From Acidimicrobiales bacterium (lineage in GTDB: Bacteria > Actinomycetota > Acidimicrobiia > Acidimicrobiales > MedAcidi-G1): DNA of 64,000 nt. Position 1 is the first letter of the stretch. Each line of letters starts with the position of its first letter. The stretch lies in assembly GCA_022452035.1 (NCBI GenBank), contig JAKURV010000002.1:92315-156314 (forward strand), in the 5' to 3' direction. Below the pieces are notes generated by a model. The model saw only the letters and a list, made by a program, of their open reading frames with translations, made no database searches and was not told where the DNA came from. Shown here piece after piece: positions 8,219 to 17,363 of this stretch. The position numbers and the translations under genes were made by a program.

Positions 8219-9046
8219 TCAGTAGGGGCGGCGCTCGGCGCTGCCGTGGTAGAGCACATCGGACAGGGCGGCGTTGGCCGCCGCTCGCACAGCCCGTCCC
8301 TCAGCCGTGCACTCACCGATCGGACGGGGGACCACGGTGAAAGAGGGATCGACGGGCCCTGGACCAACCGGAAGGACGTGGTGCTCGCCTCGGCTGGGAC
8401 GGACCTCGGCCCCGACGTAGGACTGGAATGCCACCCCGACTCGCCGGTCTGTGCTGCTGTTGGGACGGGAACCGTGGACTAGGTGGGGATGGTGGAGCGA
8501 CATCTGGCCCGGTCGGAGTTCCACGTCCACGGTGGTGGCCTCGTCGATTCCGTCGACGTACTGGCCCCGGGTCAGGATGTTGTCGGGTCCGAACTGATCC
8601 ACATGGGGTTGGATGCCGTCCCGGTGGGTGCCCGACGCCACGGACACACAACCACTCTCCGCGGTGCTCGACGTCAGGGCCACCCAGGCGGTGACTAGGT
8701 CGGCGGAGTCGACACCCATGTAGGTCGCGTCCTGGTGCCAGCTCACATGGGCTGCGCTGTCTGGTTCCTTGATGAACAGCACCGAGTTGAGCAGTGCCGT
8801 GGGCCGGTCGACAAGGGCGGCAGCGCAATCGAGGATCACCGGGTGGAGGGCGAGGTCGGCCAGGAACGGCAGCACCAGGTGGGCGTTATTGCGATGGCCC
8901 CCGTGCAGGTCGTCCGGGTACCGGACCTCGGCGCTTTCCAAGGCGGCAAGCAAGCCGGCCGCCTCCTCCTCGGAGAGGACGTCGACCGGGGCCACCCACC
9001 CGTGGTCCTGGTAGTGGACCACCTGTTTGTCGGAGAGTACAGGCAC
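8219..9046 (-). CDS. PhyH-family Fe(II)/2-oxoglutarate dioxygenase
   Basis: Iron ligands are in SWHQDATYMG (His, Asp) and LVHGSRPNSSTDRR (distal His), with an arginine after it for 2-oxoglutarate. I start at GTG 9046, giving 275 aa that begin at the domain edge (PVLSDKQVVHYQDHGW); a TTG at 9118 would add 24 residues of low-complexity leader. It is transcribed leftward into the M24 gene and is divergent from the ectoine-hydrolase-like gene at 9143, so both probably share the 97-nt promoter region. Confidence 0.8.
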   Translation of the reverse strand: MPVLSDKQVVHYQDHGWVAPVDVLSEEEAAGLLAALESAEVRYPDDLHGGHRNNAHLVLPFLADLALHPVILDCAAALVDRPTALLNSVLFIKEPDSAAHVSWHQDATYMGVDSADLVTAWVALTSSTAESGCVSVASGTHRDGIQPHVDQFGPDNILTRGQYVDGIDEATTVDVELRPGQMSLHHPHLVHGSRPNSSTDRRVGVAFQSYVGAEVRPSRGEHHVLPVGPGPVDPSFTVVPRPIGECTAEGRAVRAAANAALSDVLYHGSAERRPY

Positions 9047-9142
9047 GGGACGGGACGCTAGATCCGCCCGTGTCCCCGATCTAGCCTCCACGGACTCGGG
9101 GCAGGGTGTCCCGCACAACGCTGCTAGCCCAAAGGAGCACCG

Positions 9143-10327
9143 ATGCCGGACGTGGACCTGCCGTTCAGTCGTCAGGAGTACGCCGACCGTCTAACCAAGG
9201 TGCGGGCGTCGATGGAGGCCCGGGGGATTGAGGTCCTGGTGGCCGCCGATCCGTCGAATATGTCATGGCTTACCGGCTATGACGGCTGGTCGTTCTACAC
9301 GCCGCAGGCCGTGGTCGTGACCCACGACGGGGAGCCCTGGTGGTGGGGCCGGCGCATGGACGCCAACGGGGCCCGGCGCACCGTCTATATGGACGAGGCT
9401 CAAATCCTCGACTACTCGGACGACCATGTCATGTCCACCGAACGGCACGCCTTTGGTCAACTGGCCGGCCTGCTGGACGGGATGGGCCACGGATCAGCCC
9501 GCGTTGGCGTCGAGCTCGACAACTACTACTACTCGGCTGCCGCCCACCAACACCTGTGCGCTGGCCTACCCGACGCCGAGGTGCTGGACGCCACAGCACT
9601 TGTGAACTGGCAGCGGGGCGTGAAGTCCGACCGGGAACTGGAGTACATGCGCCGCGGCGCCCGGATTGTGGAGCGCATGCACGCCCGCATCCGCGACGTC
9701 ATCCAGCCGGGCATGCGCAAATGCGATCTGGTGGCCGAGATCTACGCCACCGGAGTCTCAGGTACTGAAGAGTTCGGTGGTGACTATCCGGCCTTCGTCC
9801 CCATGATGCCCACCGGCGCTGACGCGTCGGCGCCCCACCTGACCTGGGACGACAAGCCACTGAAGGTCGGAGAGGGGACATTCTTCGAGATCGCCGGCGC
9901 CTATCGGCGCTACCAGTTGCCCCTATGTCGCACCACGTTCCTCGGGACCCCGCCTGACGACATGCGCCGGGCCGAGAAGGCGGTACTGAACGGACTCGAT
10001 GCCGGGCTTGCTGCCGCCCGGGCCGGAAACCGGGCAAAAGACGTGGCCACCGACTTCTACGCCACCATGGAGGCCGCCGGCTTCCACAAGGAGGGCCGCT
10101 GTGGCTACCCGATCGGGATCAGCTATCCGCCGGACTGGGGGGAGCGGACCATCTCGTTTCGGACCACCGACGAGACGGTTCTCCAGCCCGGTATGACATT
10201 CCACTTCATGCCGGGCCTCTGGATGGACACCTGGGGACTGGAGATCACCGAGAGCATCGTGATCACCGAGGACGGTCCAGCCGAGGCGCTGGCCGATGTC
10301 CCCCGGGCCATCTACGTGAAGGGCTGA
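9143..10327 (+). CDS. doeA: Ectoine hydrolase-like M24 protein (DoeA type)
   Basis: The protein is 394 aa, close to DoeA length. DoeA-like features are the N-terminal FSRQEYADRLTKVRASMEARG, the DPSNMSWLTGYDGWSFYTPQAVVV segment (about 35-55) and the C-terminal SYPPDWGERTIS and ETVLQPGMTFHFMPGLWMDTWGLEITE. The M24 metal aspartates are replaced (FEIAGAYRRYQLPLCRT), as in known DoeA. DoeA opens the ectoine ring to N-alpha-acetyl-diaminobutyrate. The rest of the standard pathway (M14-type DoeB, DoeD aminotransferase, DoeC dehydrogenase) is absent here; an M20 deacylase follows 2 nt downstream instead. Activity on ectoine, hydroxyectoine or a related compound is therefore likely but not certain. 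Confidence 0.8.
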   Translation: MPDVDLPFSRQEYADRLTKVRASMEARGIEVLVAADPSNMSWLTGYDGWSFYTPQAVVVTHDGEPWWWGRRMDANGARRTVYMDEAQILDYSDDHVMSTERHAFGQLAGLLDGMGHGSARVGVELDNYYYSAAAHQHLCAGLPDAEVLDATALVNWQRGVKSDRELEYMRRGARIVERMHARIRDVIQPGMRKCDLVAEIYATGVSGTEEFGGDYPAFVPMMPTGADASAPHLTWDDKPLKVGEGTFFEIAGAYRRYQLPLCRTTFLGTPPDDMRRAEKAVLNGLDAGLAAARAGNRAKDVATDFYATMEAAGFHKEGRCGYPIGISYPPDWGERTISFRTTDETVLQPGMTFHFMPGLWMDTWGLEITESIVITEDGPAEALADVPRAIYVKG

Positions 10328-10329
10328 GG

Positions 10330-11529
10330 ATGGCCGGGAGTGTGGTGCCGGTACCGGTCGACGAAGCCCTGGATCTCCTCGACGTTCTGATCGCCTACGA
10401 CACCGTGGCTCTGACCCCGAATCTGGACCTGATCAGCGACGTCCAGGACCGCCTGGAGGCCCTCGGAGCGTCCGTGGTCCTCACCCACGACGACAGCGGC
10501 ACGAAGGCCAACCTGTTCGCCACCATCGGTCCCAACATCAATGGTGGGGTGGTCCTTTCGGGGCACTCGGACGTCGTCCCGGTAGACCCGGCGGACTGGA
10601 CCACGCCGCCGTTCACCGCTGACCGCCGCCACGGCCGGGTCTACGGCCGAGGAACGGCCGACATGAAGGGGTTTGTGGCCTGCGTCCTGGCCATGGCCCC
10701 CATATACGCGGAACTGGATCTGACGGTGCCGATCCACGTGGCGTTGACCTTCGACGAGGAGGACGGCTTCCACGGGGCACCGATCCTGCTGGCCGACCTG
10801 GTGGAGCGAGGCGTCCGGCCGTCGGCGGCCATCATCGGCGAACCGACTGGGTTGCGGACCGTGGGCGCCCACAAGGGCTGTTACGAGTACCGCACCATGG
10901 TGACGGGAATGAACGGTCACAGTTCGGCCCCCGCTGAGGCAGTCAGCGCCGTGCACCACGCCTCGCGCTGGATCTCCGGTCTGTTGGGCCTGGCCGACGA
11001 TCTGGCCAACCGGGCACCCGATCCCAGCCCCTACGACCCGCCGTCGACCACCTTTAACGTGGGGACGATCAGTGGCGGGCAGGGACGATGCGTGGTCGCC
11101 GACCGGTGCTGGTTCGATTGGGAGATGCGCCCCGTCCAGGCTTCGGACACTTCGTTCGTCAAGGAACATATGGCGGCCGTAGAGACCGCCCTGCTCGACG
11201 AGATGCGGGCTGTGCACCCCGAGGCCTCCATCCGAACCGACGTGGTCTGCGAGATCGATGGCTTGGAGTGGCGGGACGCCTCGCCGGCCCTTGACCTTGT
11301 GCGGGTCCTGCTGGCCGACGAGGTAGCGGCGAACGGCGGCACCCTGCCGGTGGACGTGGTGGCCTACGGAACCGAGGCGGGGTTGTTCCAGGCAGCCGGC
11401 ATCCCGGCGGTGCTCTGGGGCCCGGGGGACATAGGCGTGGCTCACCGGCCGGACGAGTTCGTCGAGGTGGCCGACCTTGAAGTCTGTCTGGCCCTGTTGG
11501 CCCGCTTGGGCGGACACCTCGCCCGCTGA
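10330..11529 (+). CDS. M20-family deacylase, acetylornithine deacetylase-like
   Basis: The protein is 399 aa. Metal-site positions are His79 and Asp81 (SGHSDVV), GTADMKGF, the catalytic FDEEDGF glutamates and the C-terminal AHRPDE. It starts 2 nt after the DoeA-like gene and is surely co-translated with it. By position it could deacylate the N-acetyl-diaminobutyrate that ectoine hydrolase would release, replacing DoeB, which is from an unrelated M14-like family. That is inference; ArgE-type enzymes accept many N-acyl amino acids. It is a paralog of the enzyme at 1355-2524. Confidence 0.85.
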   Translation: MAGSVVPVPVDEALDLLDVLIAYDTVALTPNLDLISDVQDRLEALGASVVLTHDDSGTKANLFATIGPNINGGVVLSGHSDVVPVDPADWTTPPFTADRRHGRVYGRGTADMKGFVACVLAMAPIYAELDLTVPIHVALTFDEEDGFHGAPILLADLVERGVRPSAAIIGEPTGLRTVGAHKGCYEYRTMVTGMNGHSSAPAEAVSAVHHASRWISGLLGLADDLANRAPDPSPYDPPSTTFNVGTISGGQGRCVVADRCWFDWEMRPVQASDTSFVKEHMAAVETALLDEMRAVHPEASIRTDVVCEIDGLEWRDASPALDLVRVLLADEVAANGGTLPVDVVAYGTEAGLFQAAGIPAVLWGPGDIGVAHRPDEFVEVADLEVCLALLARLGGHLAR

Positions 11530-11546
11530 GCAGGCTCGACGAGACC

Positions 11547-12416
11547 GTGGTTCCACCGATTTTCGACCCGGGTCTGGAAACGGCTTTCCATGCCGACGGT
11601 TTCGTCACCGTGGAACGCCTGATTCCCGAACACGTCCTGAGCCCGCTCCACGAGCGGTTCGACCGCCTGTTCCGTGGCGTGTTCGAGACTGGGGTGGCGC
11701 CCGACGAGGTCAACTGGCAGGACGGGTCGGGAGACCCCACGCTGACCCGCCAGATCTGCAACGGCTGGAAGGCCGACCGGCTGGTCGCCTCGGTGGTCCT
11801 CTCCGAGCGCATCGGAGAGGTGCTGGCCCGCCTGGCCGGTTGGCCCGGAGCCCGGATCATTCAAGACAACCTGCTGTGGAAGCCGCCCGGCGCCCGGTCA
11901 GTGGGCTTCCACCGGGACAACGCCTACCTCGCCTGGTACCGGCCGCAGGAGATGGCCACCTGCTGGATCGCCCTGGACCCGACGGCAGCGGTCGGGGGGA
12001 CGGTGGAATTCGCCCGGGGGTCACACCGGTGGTCGACGGACGGCAACCCTTTTATGCAGTTCCACGCCCCGGACGACCATCGGGACCCGATGGAGGCGGC
12101 GGCCGCTGCCGAGGGCGTGGCGTCCGACGTGGTGCCCGTCGAAGTTCCGGCCGGGGGAGGGTCGTTTCACCACGGCTGGACGTGGCACGGGTCGGCCCCC
12201 AACCGGTCTGACGTCCACCGCCGGGTTCTGGTGCTGCACTGCGGTAGCAGTGAGGCCCGGTTCCACCGGCCAGGCTTCGAGGAGGGCAACGGGCCCATCT
12301 ACTCCCGGTACGCCCGCCCGGACGTCGACGACATGGACGAGGTCCACTTCCCGGTGCTGTGGCGCGACGACGGATACCGCACTCCAGGACTAGAAAGTCT
12401 CACAGTTCAGTTATAG
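11547..12416 (+). CDS. PhyH-family Fe(II)/2-oxoglutarate dioxygenase
   Basis: The protein is 289 aa from GTG 11547. Iron ligands are in VGFHRDNAYLAWY and FHHGWTWHGSAPNRSDVHRR, the latter giving the distal His and the 2-oxoglutarate arginine. The N-terminus (FHADGFVTVERLIP) is typical of the family. It lies 17 nt after the M20 deacylase and 94 nt before xsc, so it could belong to the DoeA-like unit or serve sulfonate breakdown. It is not a TauD homolog, so direct taurine oxygenation is not indicated. Confidence 0.8.
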   Translation: MVPPIFDPGLETAFHADGFVTVERLIPEHVLSPLHERFDRLFRGVFETGVAPDEVNWQDGSGDPTLTRQICNGWKADRLVASVVLSERIGEVLARLAGWPGARIIQDNLLWKPPGARSVGFHRDNAYLAWYRPQEMATCWIALDPTAAVGGTVEFARGSHRWSTDGNPFMQFHAPDDHRDPMEAAAAAEGVASDVVPVEVPAGGGSFHHGWTWHGSAPNRSDVHRRVLVLHCGSSEARFHRPGFEEGNGPIYSRYARPDVDDMDEVHFPVLWRDDGYRTPGLESLTVQL

Positions 12417-12510
12417 GCTCTCACTCACAGTGATCGAGACCCGCCGTGGCGGGCCGGAGGCGGTCCCGTCCGCCGCCACACCGAATTCCGGAACCCACAG
12501 GAGCATTCCC

Positions 12511-14277
12511 ATGACCCGCATGACCCCCAGCGAGGCCTTCGTCGAGACGATGGTGGCCAACGGCGTCACCACCACCTTCGGCATCATGGGCTCGGCCTTC
12601 ATGGACGCCATGGACATCTTTACTCCGGCCGGGATCCGCCTGATCCCGGTGGTGCACGAACAGGGTGCCGCCCACATGGCCGACGGCTATGCCCGAGTTA
12701 GCGGCCGTCACGGCGTGGTCATCGGCCAGAACGGCCCCGGGATCTCCAACTGCGTGACAGCCATTGCGGCGGCCTTCTGGGCCCATAGCCCGGTGGTCAT
12801 CGTGACCCCGGAGACCGGGACGATGGGCATTGGCCTGGGTGGCTTCCAGGAGGCCAACCAACTCCCCATGTTCCAGGAGTTCACCAAGTACCAGGGCCAC
12901 ATCGTCAACGAGAACCGGATGGCCGAGATCACAGCACGGTGCTTCGACCGGGCCATGTCCGAGATCGGCCCCACCCAGCTGAACATCCCCCGGGACCGGT
13001 TCTACGGCGAGATCGACGTCGAGATCGCCGAGCCGATGGTTTTAGATCGAGGCCCGGGCGGTGACGACAGCTTGGACGCGGCGGCCGAGATGCTGGCCAA
13101 CGCTGAGTTCCCGGTCATGGTTTCGGGCGGCGGCGTGGTCATGGGCGACGCGGTGGCCGACGCCATCGTCCTGGCTGAGCGGCTGGGCTGCCCGGTGGTT
13201 AACAGCTACCTGCATAACGACTCCTTCCCAGCCAGCCATCCGCAGTGGTGCGGCCCGCTGGGCTACCAGGGGTCCAAGGCGGCCATGAAGCTCATCTCAG
13301 GGGCTGACGTGGTACTGGCCCTCGGCACGCGGCTCGGTCCGTTCGGCACGCTTCCCCAACACGAGATGGACTACTGGCCCGCCGACGCCAAGATCATCCA
13401 GGTCGACGCCGACCACAAGATGCTGGGCTTGGTCAAGAAGATCTCCGTGGGCATCTGCGGCGACGCCGGAGCGGCGGCACGAGCCCTGACCGACCGCCTA
13501 GCCGATCGCACCCTGGCCTGTGACACCAGCCGCGACGAACGTGCCGACCGTATGGCGACGGAGAAGAAGGCCTGGGAGGACGAGCTGGACGAGTGGACGC
13601 ATGAAACCGACGACTTCAGCATCGACATGATCAAGGAGGCCATCGACGAGGAGGGCAACTGGCTACACCCCCGCCAGGTCCTTCGCGAGCTCGAGAAGGC
13701 CATGCCGGCCCGGGCCATGGTCTCGACCGACATCGGCAACATCAACTCGGTGGCCAACAGCTATCTGCGGTTCGACGAGCCCCGCTCGTTCTTCGCAGCC
13801 ATGAGTTGGGGAAACTGTGGCTACGCCCTGCCGACCATCATCGGTGCCAAGGCGGCCGCCCCCGACCGTCCAGCGCTCTCGTACGCCGGCGACGGTGCTT
13901 GGGCCATGAGCATGGTGGAAGTCATGACAGCCGTTCGCCACAACATCCCGGTTACCGCGGTGGTGTTCCACAACCGCCAGTGGGGAGCCGAGAAGAAGAA
14001 CCAGGTCGACTTCTACGGTCGACGGTTCGTAGCCGGCGAGTTGGACGGTGGCGAGAACTACGCCGAGATCGCCCGGGCCATGGGCGCCGAAGGGGTCCAG
14101 GTGGACCAACTCGAAGACGTCGGCCCGACGATGTCGGCGGCGATCGACGCCCAGATGAACGAGGGCAGGACCACGGTCATAGAGATCATGTGCACCAAGG
14201 AACTTGGCGACCCGTTCCGGAAGGACGCCCTGTCCACGCCGGTGCGCCACCTCGAGCAGTACGCCGACTTCGTCTGA
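12511..14277 (+). CDS. xsc: Sulfoacetaldehyde acetyltransferase (Xsc)
   Basis: Xsc is a ThDP enzyme that converts sulfoacetaldehyde and phosphate to acetyl phosphate and sulfite, the desulfonation step for taurine, isethionate and sulfoacetate. The protein is 588 aa, the family length. Glu50 is the cofactor-activating residue. The Xsc-specific stretches are GLGGFQEANQLPMFQEFTKYQG and, after the GDG motif at 460-462, AVVFHNRQWGAEKKNQVDFYGRRF. ATG 12511 follows AGGAG; an upstream GTG at 12430 adds a non-conserved leader. No phosphate acetyltransferase, taurine transaminase or TauXY lies beside it, so the source of sulfoacetaldehyde and the fate of acetyl phosphate are encoded elsewhere or by neighbours not yet assigned. 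Confidence 0.93.
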   Translation: MTRMTPSEAFVETMVANGVTTTFGIMGSAFMDAMDIFTPAGIRLIPVVHEQGAAHMADGYARVSGRHGVVIGQNGPGISNCVTAIAAAFWAHSPVVIVTPETGTMGIGLGGFQEANQLPMFQEFTKYQGHIVNENRMAEITARCFDRAMSEIGPTQLNIPRDRFYGEIDVEIAEPMVLDRGPGGDDSLDAAAEMLANAEFPVMVSGGGVVMGDAVADAIVLAERLGCPVVNSYLHNDSFPASHPQWCGPLGYQGSKAAMKLISGADVVLALGTRLGPFGTLPQHEMDYWPADAKIIQVDADHKMLGLVKKISVGICGDAGAAARALTDRLADRTLACDTSRDERADRMATEKKAWEDELDEWTHETDDFSIDMIKEAIDEEGNWLHPRQVLRELEKAMPARAMVSTDIGNINSVANSYLRFDEPRSFFAAMSWGNCGYALPTIIGAKAAAPDRPALSYAGDGAWAMSMVEVMTAVRHNIPVTAVVFHNRQWGAEKKNQVDFYGRRFVAGELDGGENYAEIARAMGAEGVQVDQLEDVGPTMSAAIDAQMNEGRTTVIEIMCTKELGDPFRKDALSTPVRHLEQYADFV

Positions 14278-14287
14278 TTGGACTCTT

Positions 14288-14302
14288 CGGGCCCACGGCC
14301 CG
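14288..14302. terminator. Short hairpin between convergent xsc and VOC genes
   Basis: CGGGCC and GGCCCG form a perfect 6-bp stem with a CAC loop, 11 nt after the xsc stop and 10 nt before the stop of the opposing gene. No T-tract is visible. Confidence 0.4.
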
Positions 14303-14311
14303 TGTCGAAAC

Positions 14312-14872
14312 TCAGATCCCGGTCGCCTGGGCCGGCTTGTGGGAAACGTCCCCGGGGTCGAGTTCACGGGTCCAGGCGGCGAATTCCAGCAGGATCCCAT
14401 CGGGGTCCCGGAAATAGACGGAGCGCACGAACACCCCATCGTGCACATCGCGGGCCACCCCCCACTCGGAGTCGTCATGGTTCATGACCTCCGAGCACTC
14501 CACGCCGGCGGCTCGGAGCCGGTCCACATAGCCGTCGATGTCGGAGGCCGGCACGTGGAAGGCCACGTGGTTCATCGAGCCGTGGGCCGAGTGGATGGCC
14601 CCCCGGTCCGGCCGGTCGGCCGGCATCGACACCCCCGGGGCGGCCGGTGGTGCGTCAGGGAACCAGAAGAAGGCCACTGAGTTCCCGTTACCGCAGTCGA
14701 AGAAGAAGTGCTGGCCCGCTCCGCCGCCCAACTCGATGGTCTTGGTGAGTGGCATACCCAGGATGCCCTCGTAAAAGGCCACGGTGGCTGCCATGTCACG
14801 GCAGACCAGGGCCAGATGATTGATACCCCGGACCTCGAACCCGTGGCCCTTCTGCCCCCGGTCGTCGACCAT
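14312..14872 (-). CDS. VOC (glyoxalase/dioxygenase)-family protein
   Basis: The protein is 186 aa with one vicinal-oxygen-chelate repeat pair. INHLALVCRDMAATVAFYEGILGMPL (about 17-42) is the first beta-alpha-beta unit and MNHVAFHVPASDIDGYVDRLRAAGV the second; YFRDPDGILLEF supplies the usual metal glutamate near the C-terminus. Candidate metal ligands are the early His, the middle His and this Glu. Such proteins act as lyases, isomerases or ring-opening dioxygenases, and sequence alone does not choose. It is the only leftward gene between two rightward catabolic units. Confidence 0.8.
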   Translation of the reverse strand: MVDDRGQKGHGFEVRGINHLALVCRDMAATVAFYEGILGMPLTKTIELGGGAGQHFFFDCGNGNSVAFFWFPDAPPAAPGVSMPADRPDRGAIHSAHGSMNHVAFHVPASDIDGYVDRLRAAGVECSEVMNHDDSEWGVARDVHDGVFVRSVYFRDPDGILLEFAAWTRELDPGDVSHKPAQATGI

Positions 14873-14960
14873 GGAAGCCGACCCTAGACGGGGCCCGGTT
14901 CAGACCCCAGCCGAGGCGCTGCCAGACTCGTACCGTCCAACCCCCAACCAAAGTGCCGAC

Positions 14961-15737
14961 ATGACGACACCCGAACAGCAACTCACCGATTTCACCGACA
15001 GGGTGGTAGTGGTGACCGGCGGCAGTCGGGGGCTGGGCCAGGCCATGGTCGAGGCATTCGCCCGCTGTGGCGCCGACGTGGTGGTGGCCAGCCGCAAGAT
15101 GGACGCCTGCGTGAAGGTTGCCAAAGAGGTCTCGACGGCCACCGGCCGCCGGACCCTGCCGGTGGCCTGCCACGTCGGTGACTGGGCGCAGTGCGACGCC
15201 CTCACCGAGGCCGTGTACGCCGAGTTCGGACGGTGCGACGTGCTGGTCAACAACGCCGGCAGCTCCCCGCTCTACCCATCGCTGGTCGAGGTCGGAGAGG
15301 CCCTGTTCGACAAGACGATGGCCGTCAACCTACGGGGAACCTTCCGGCTGTCGTCCACCTTCGGATCCCGCATGGTCGAGGCGGGCGGCGGCGCCATCAT
15401 CAACGTGAGCTCCGTCTCGGCCTCGGCTCCCACTCCCGTGGAGGCCATCTACGGGGCAGCCAAGGCCGGGGTGCATTCGCTGACCGAGTCGTTCGCCCGG
15501 GCCTACGGCCCGACTGTTCGGGTCAACTGCCTACAGCCCGGACCGTTCCTCACCGACGTCTCCACCCACTGGCCGGCCAGCGCTCACGAGGGGTTCCGCG
15601 AGCGCCTAGCCCTCCAGCGGGCCGGAAAGGTCGACGAGATCGTGGGGGCAGCCCTGTACCTGGCATCGGACGCCGCATCGTTCACGACGGGCTCGGTGCT
15701 CAAGGTGGATGGCGGCGCCGTGTACGGAACGGGCTGA
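14961..15737 (+). CDS. Short-chain dehydrogenase/reductase
   Basis: The protein is 258 aa and a classical SDR: cofactor motif TGGSRGLG (about 21-28), NNAG in the middle, catalytic Ser in NVSSVSAS, YGAAKAG for the Tyr-Lys pair and a C-terminal VDGG. I start at ATG 14961, the start of similarity. Following xsc and preceding a DAO-type oxidase, it could oxidise or reduce a sulfonate or amino-alcohol intermediate; SDRs act in isethionate and related pathways, but this substrate is unknown. Confidence 0.85.
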   Translation: MTTPEQQLTDFTDRVVVVTGGSRGLGQAMVEAFARCGADVVVASRKMDACVKVAKEVSTATGRRTLPVACHVGDWAQCDALTEAVYAEFGRCDVLVNNAGSSPLYPSLVEVGEALFDKTMAVNLRGTFRLSSTFGSRMVEAGGGAIINVSSVSASAPTPVEAIYGAAKAGVHSLTESFARAYGPTVRVNCLQPGPFLTDVSTHWPASAHEGFRERLALQRAGKVDEIVGAALYLASDAASFTTGSVLKVDGGAVYGTG

Positions 15738-15812
15738 GCCGGGTACCAGACTGCAGCGAGCAGTGCCGACCCGCCCGGTACTGCCGGACGGACCGGAACG
15801 AGGAGCGACGAC

Positions 15813-17276
15813 GTGGTGGATATCGGCCGGCCCGCGAAGGGGCAGAACCAGTGGTACCCGTTCATGGACCGACCGGTCCCGGCCACCGTCGAAGGCGTGC
15901 TGCAGAACCCCCCTGTCGTACCCCTCCACGACGTGGCGACTCTGCCCGCCTCGGCTCGTTACGTGGTGGTAGGGGCCGGGATACACGGCCTGTCCACCGC
16001 CTATCACCTGGCCAGGGAACTAGAGCGCACAGGAAAGGGATCGGGCAGCGACGTGGTCCTCATCGATAAGGCGGGCCCGGGTGCCGGCGCCACCGGCCTG
16101 GCCTGCGGCTGTGTGCGGAACCTCTACATGACCGAACCGCTCCACGCCATCCTCCGGGCCAGCGTCGAGGTATGGGAGTCCGATCCCGTCAACTTTGGGT
16201 TCCAGCAGGTCGGCTACGTATCGATCGGCGAGGAGAACCAGGCCGAGGACTACGTAAAGGTAAACGAGTCGCAGGTAGCTAGCGGCTACCCGTCTGACCT
16301 CTACACGGGGGCCGACGCCCACCGATTCCTGAAGAGCTTGTGGCCCGACTTCAAGACTGAGAACTGCGATGTAGTCCTCCACGAGCACCGCTCCGGCTAT
16401 GCCGGTACCCACATGGTCATGTGGGGTCTCGATCAGAAGGCCCGCCAGTGGGGGGTGCGGCGGGTTTACGGGGTGGCCGTCACCGGCTACGACCTAGACG
16501 CCTCAGGTTCGGTCGTCGCCGTAGAGACCACGGCGGGGCGTATCGAGACCGACCAGGTGGTCGTGGGAGCCGGGGCGTGGACGCCCCAGCATTGGGCGTG
16601 GCTGGGCGGGCCGTCCGTCCTGGACGTCACCTACCCCGACGGCCACCTCGAGACGGGCATCGACATGTGGACCTACTGGCGCCTCTTAGAGGGCGAGGTC
16701 TTCCTTCCCCCGGGAGTCGACTACCGCACCGCCGACGGTAAGGACGGCCCGGTCCTCCACGTCGAGCTGATGAACACACCCGTCCACGGCGACGACGGCG
16801 AGGTGATCCAGGACTACGTGTACACCTACACCCGGTATGCCGCTGAGCGGGTGGGGGCACCAGGGCTCCAGGGCGGGACCATTCCGGTCAACATGGGCCC
16901 CGAGGCGAACGCCGACCCGTATGGCCACCTCAACGACGACTACCAGGCCGATGATTGGTTCGCCGAGTACTACTGCCGGACACTCGGGATGCTCTTCGAG
17001 CGCTTTGAGGACCTGCTGCCACACTTCAAACAGCGCCGCAACGGCGGGATCGGCGCCTTCACCCCCGACAACGTGCCCATATTCGACCACCTGGCCGAGA
17101 ATGCCTTCGTCATCGCCGACTCAAACCATGGCTTCAAGATGATCGGTGTGGGCCGGCTCACGGCGTCGATGCTGGTCCACGGGGAGAAGCCCGAAGAACT
17201 GCGGCCGTTCACGCTCGGCCGCTACGCCGACGGCACCACGTTCGGCGACCGGAACTCCAACTCCCCCTGGGTTTAG
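15813..17276 (+). CDS. DAO-family FAD-dependent amine/amino acid oxidoreductase
   Basis: The protein is 487 aa. The FAD-binding Rossmann motif is YVVVGAGIHGLSTAYHLARE (about 50-69), set back by an unusually long N-terminal segment. A second FAD contact is VIADSNHGFKMIGVG near the C-terminus. DAO enzymes oxidise secondary or primary amines such as sarcosine, glycine or taurine. A GAGGAG site precedes GTG 15813. By position after xsc and SDR it is a candidate amine oxidase for the sulfonate pathway, perhaps a taurine dehydrogenase-like step, though it lacks the small TauX partner. The substrate is inferred only. Confidence 0.75.
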   Translation: MVDIGRPAKGQNQWYPFMDRPVPATVEGVLQNPPVVPLHDVATLPASARYVVVGAGIHGLSTAYHLARELERTGKGSGSDVVLIDKAGPGAGATGLACGCVRNLYMTEPLHAILRASVEVWESDPVNFGFQQVGYVSIGEENQAEDYVKVNESQVASGYPSDLYTGADAHRFLKSLWPDFKTENCDVVLHEHRSGYAGTHMVMWGLDQKARQWGVRRVYGVAVTGYDLDASGSVVAVETTAGRIETDQVVVGAGAWTPQHWAWLGGPSVLDVTYPDGHLETGIDMWTYWRLLEGEVFLPPGVDYRTADGKDGPVLHVELMNTPVHGDDGEVIQDYVYTYTRYAAERVGAPGLQGGTIPVNMGPEANADPYGHLNDDYQADDWFAEYYCRTLGMLFERFEDLLPHFKQRRNGGIGAFTPDNVPIFDHLAENAFVIADSNHGFKMIGVGRLTASMLVHGEKPEELRPFTLGRYADGTTFGDRNSNSPWV

Positions 17277-17282
17277 GACCCC

Positions 17283-17296
17283 GAGGGTCGGCCCTC
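17283..17296 (+). terminator. Candidate terminator after the DAO oxidase
   Basis: GAGGG and CCCTC form a 5-bp stem around TCGG, 6 nt after the stop codon. It is short and without a T-tract. Confidence 0.3.
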
Positions 17297-17363
17297 AGCG
17301 ACTGCCTTCAGGGCATCCAGCTACGGAAGACGGTGTTCCGAGGAGCTCGCCTACCATGCGCCA

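Noticed and set aside
11547..12416. TauD-type taurine dioxygenase next to xsc
   Set aside because: The protein is of the PhyH type; the only TauD/TfdA-fold protein in the window is the TmpA-like one at 50539.
15813..17276. TauY large subunit of taurine dehydrogenase
   Set aside because: It is a DAO protein near xsc, but no TauX small subunit is present and the long N-terminal segment is not typical; kept as general DAO oxidase.
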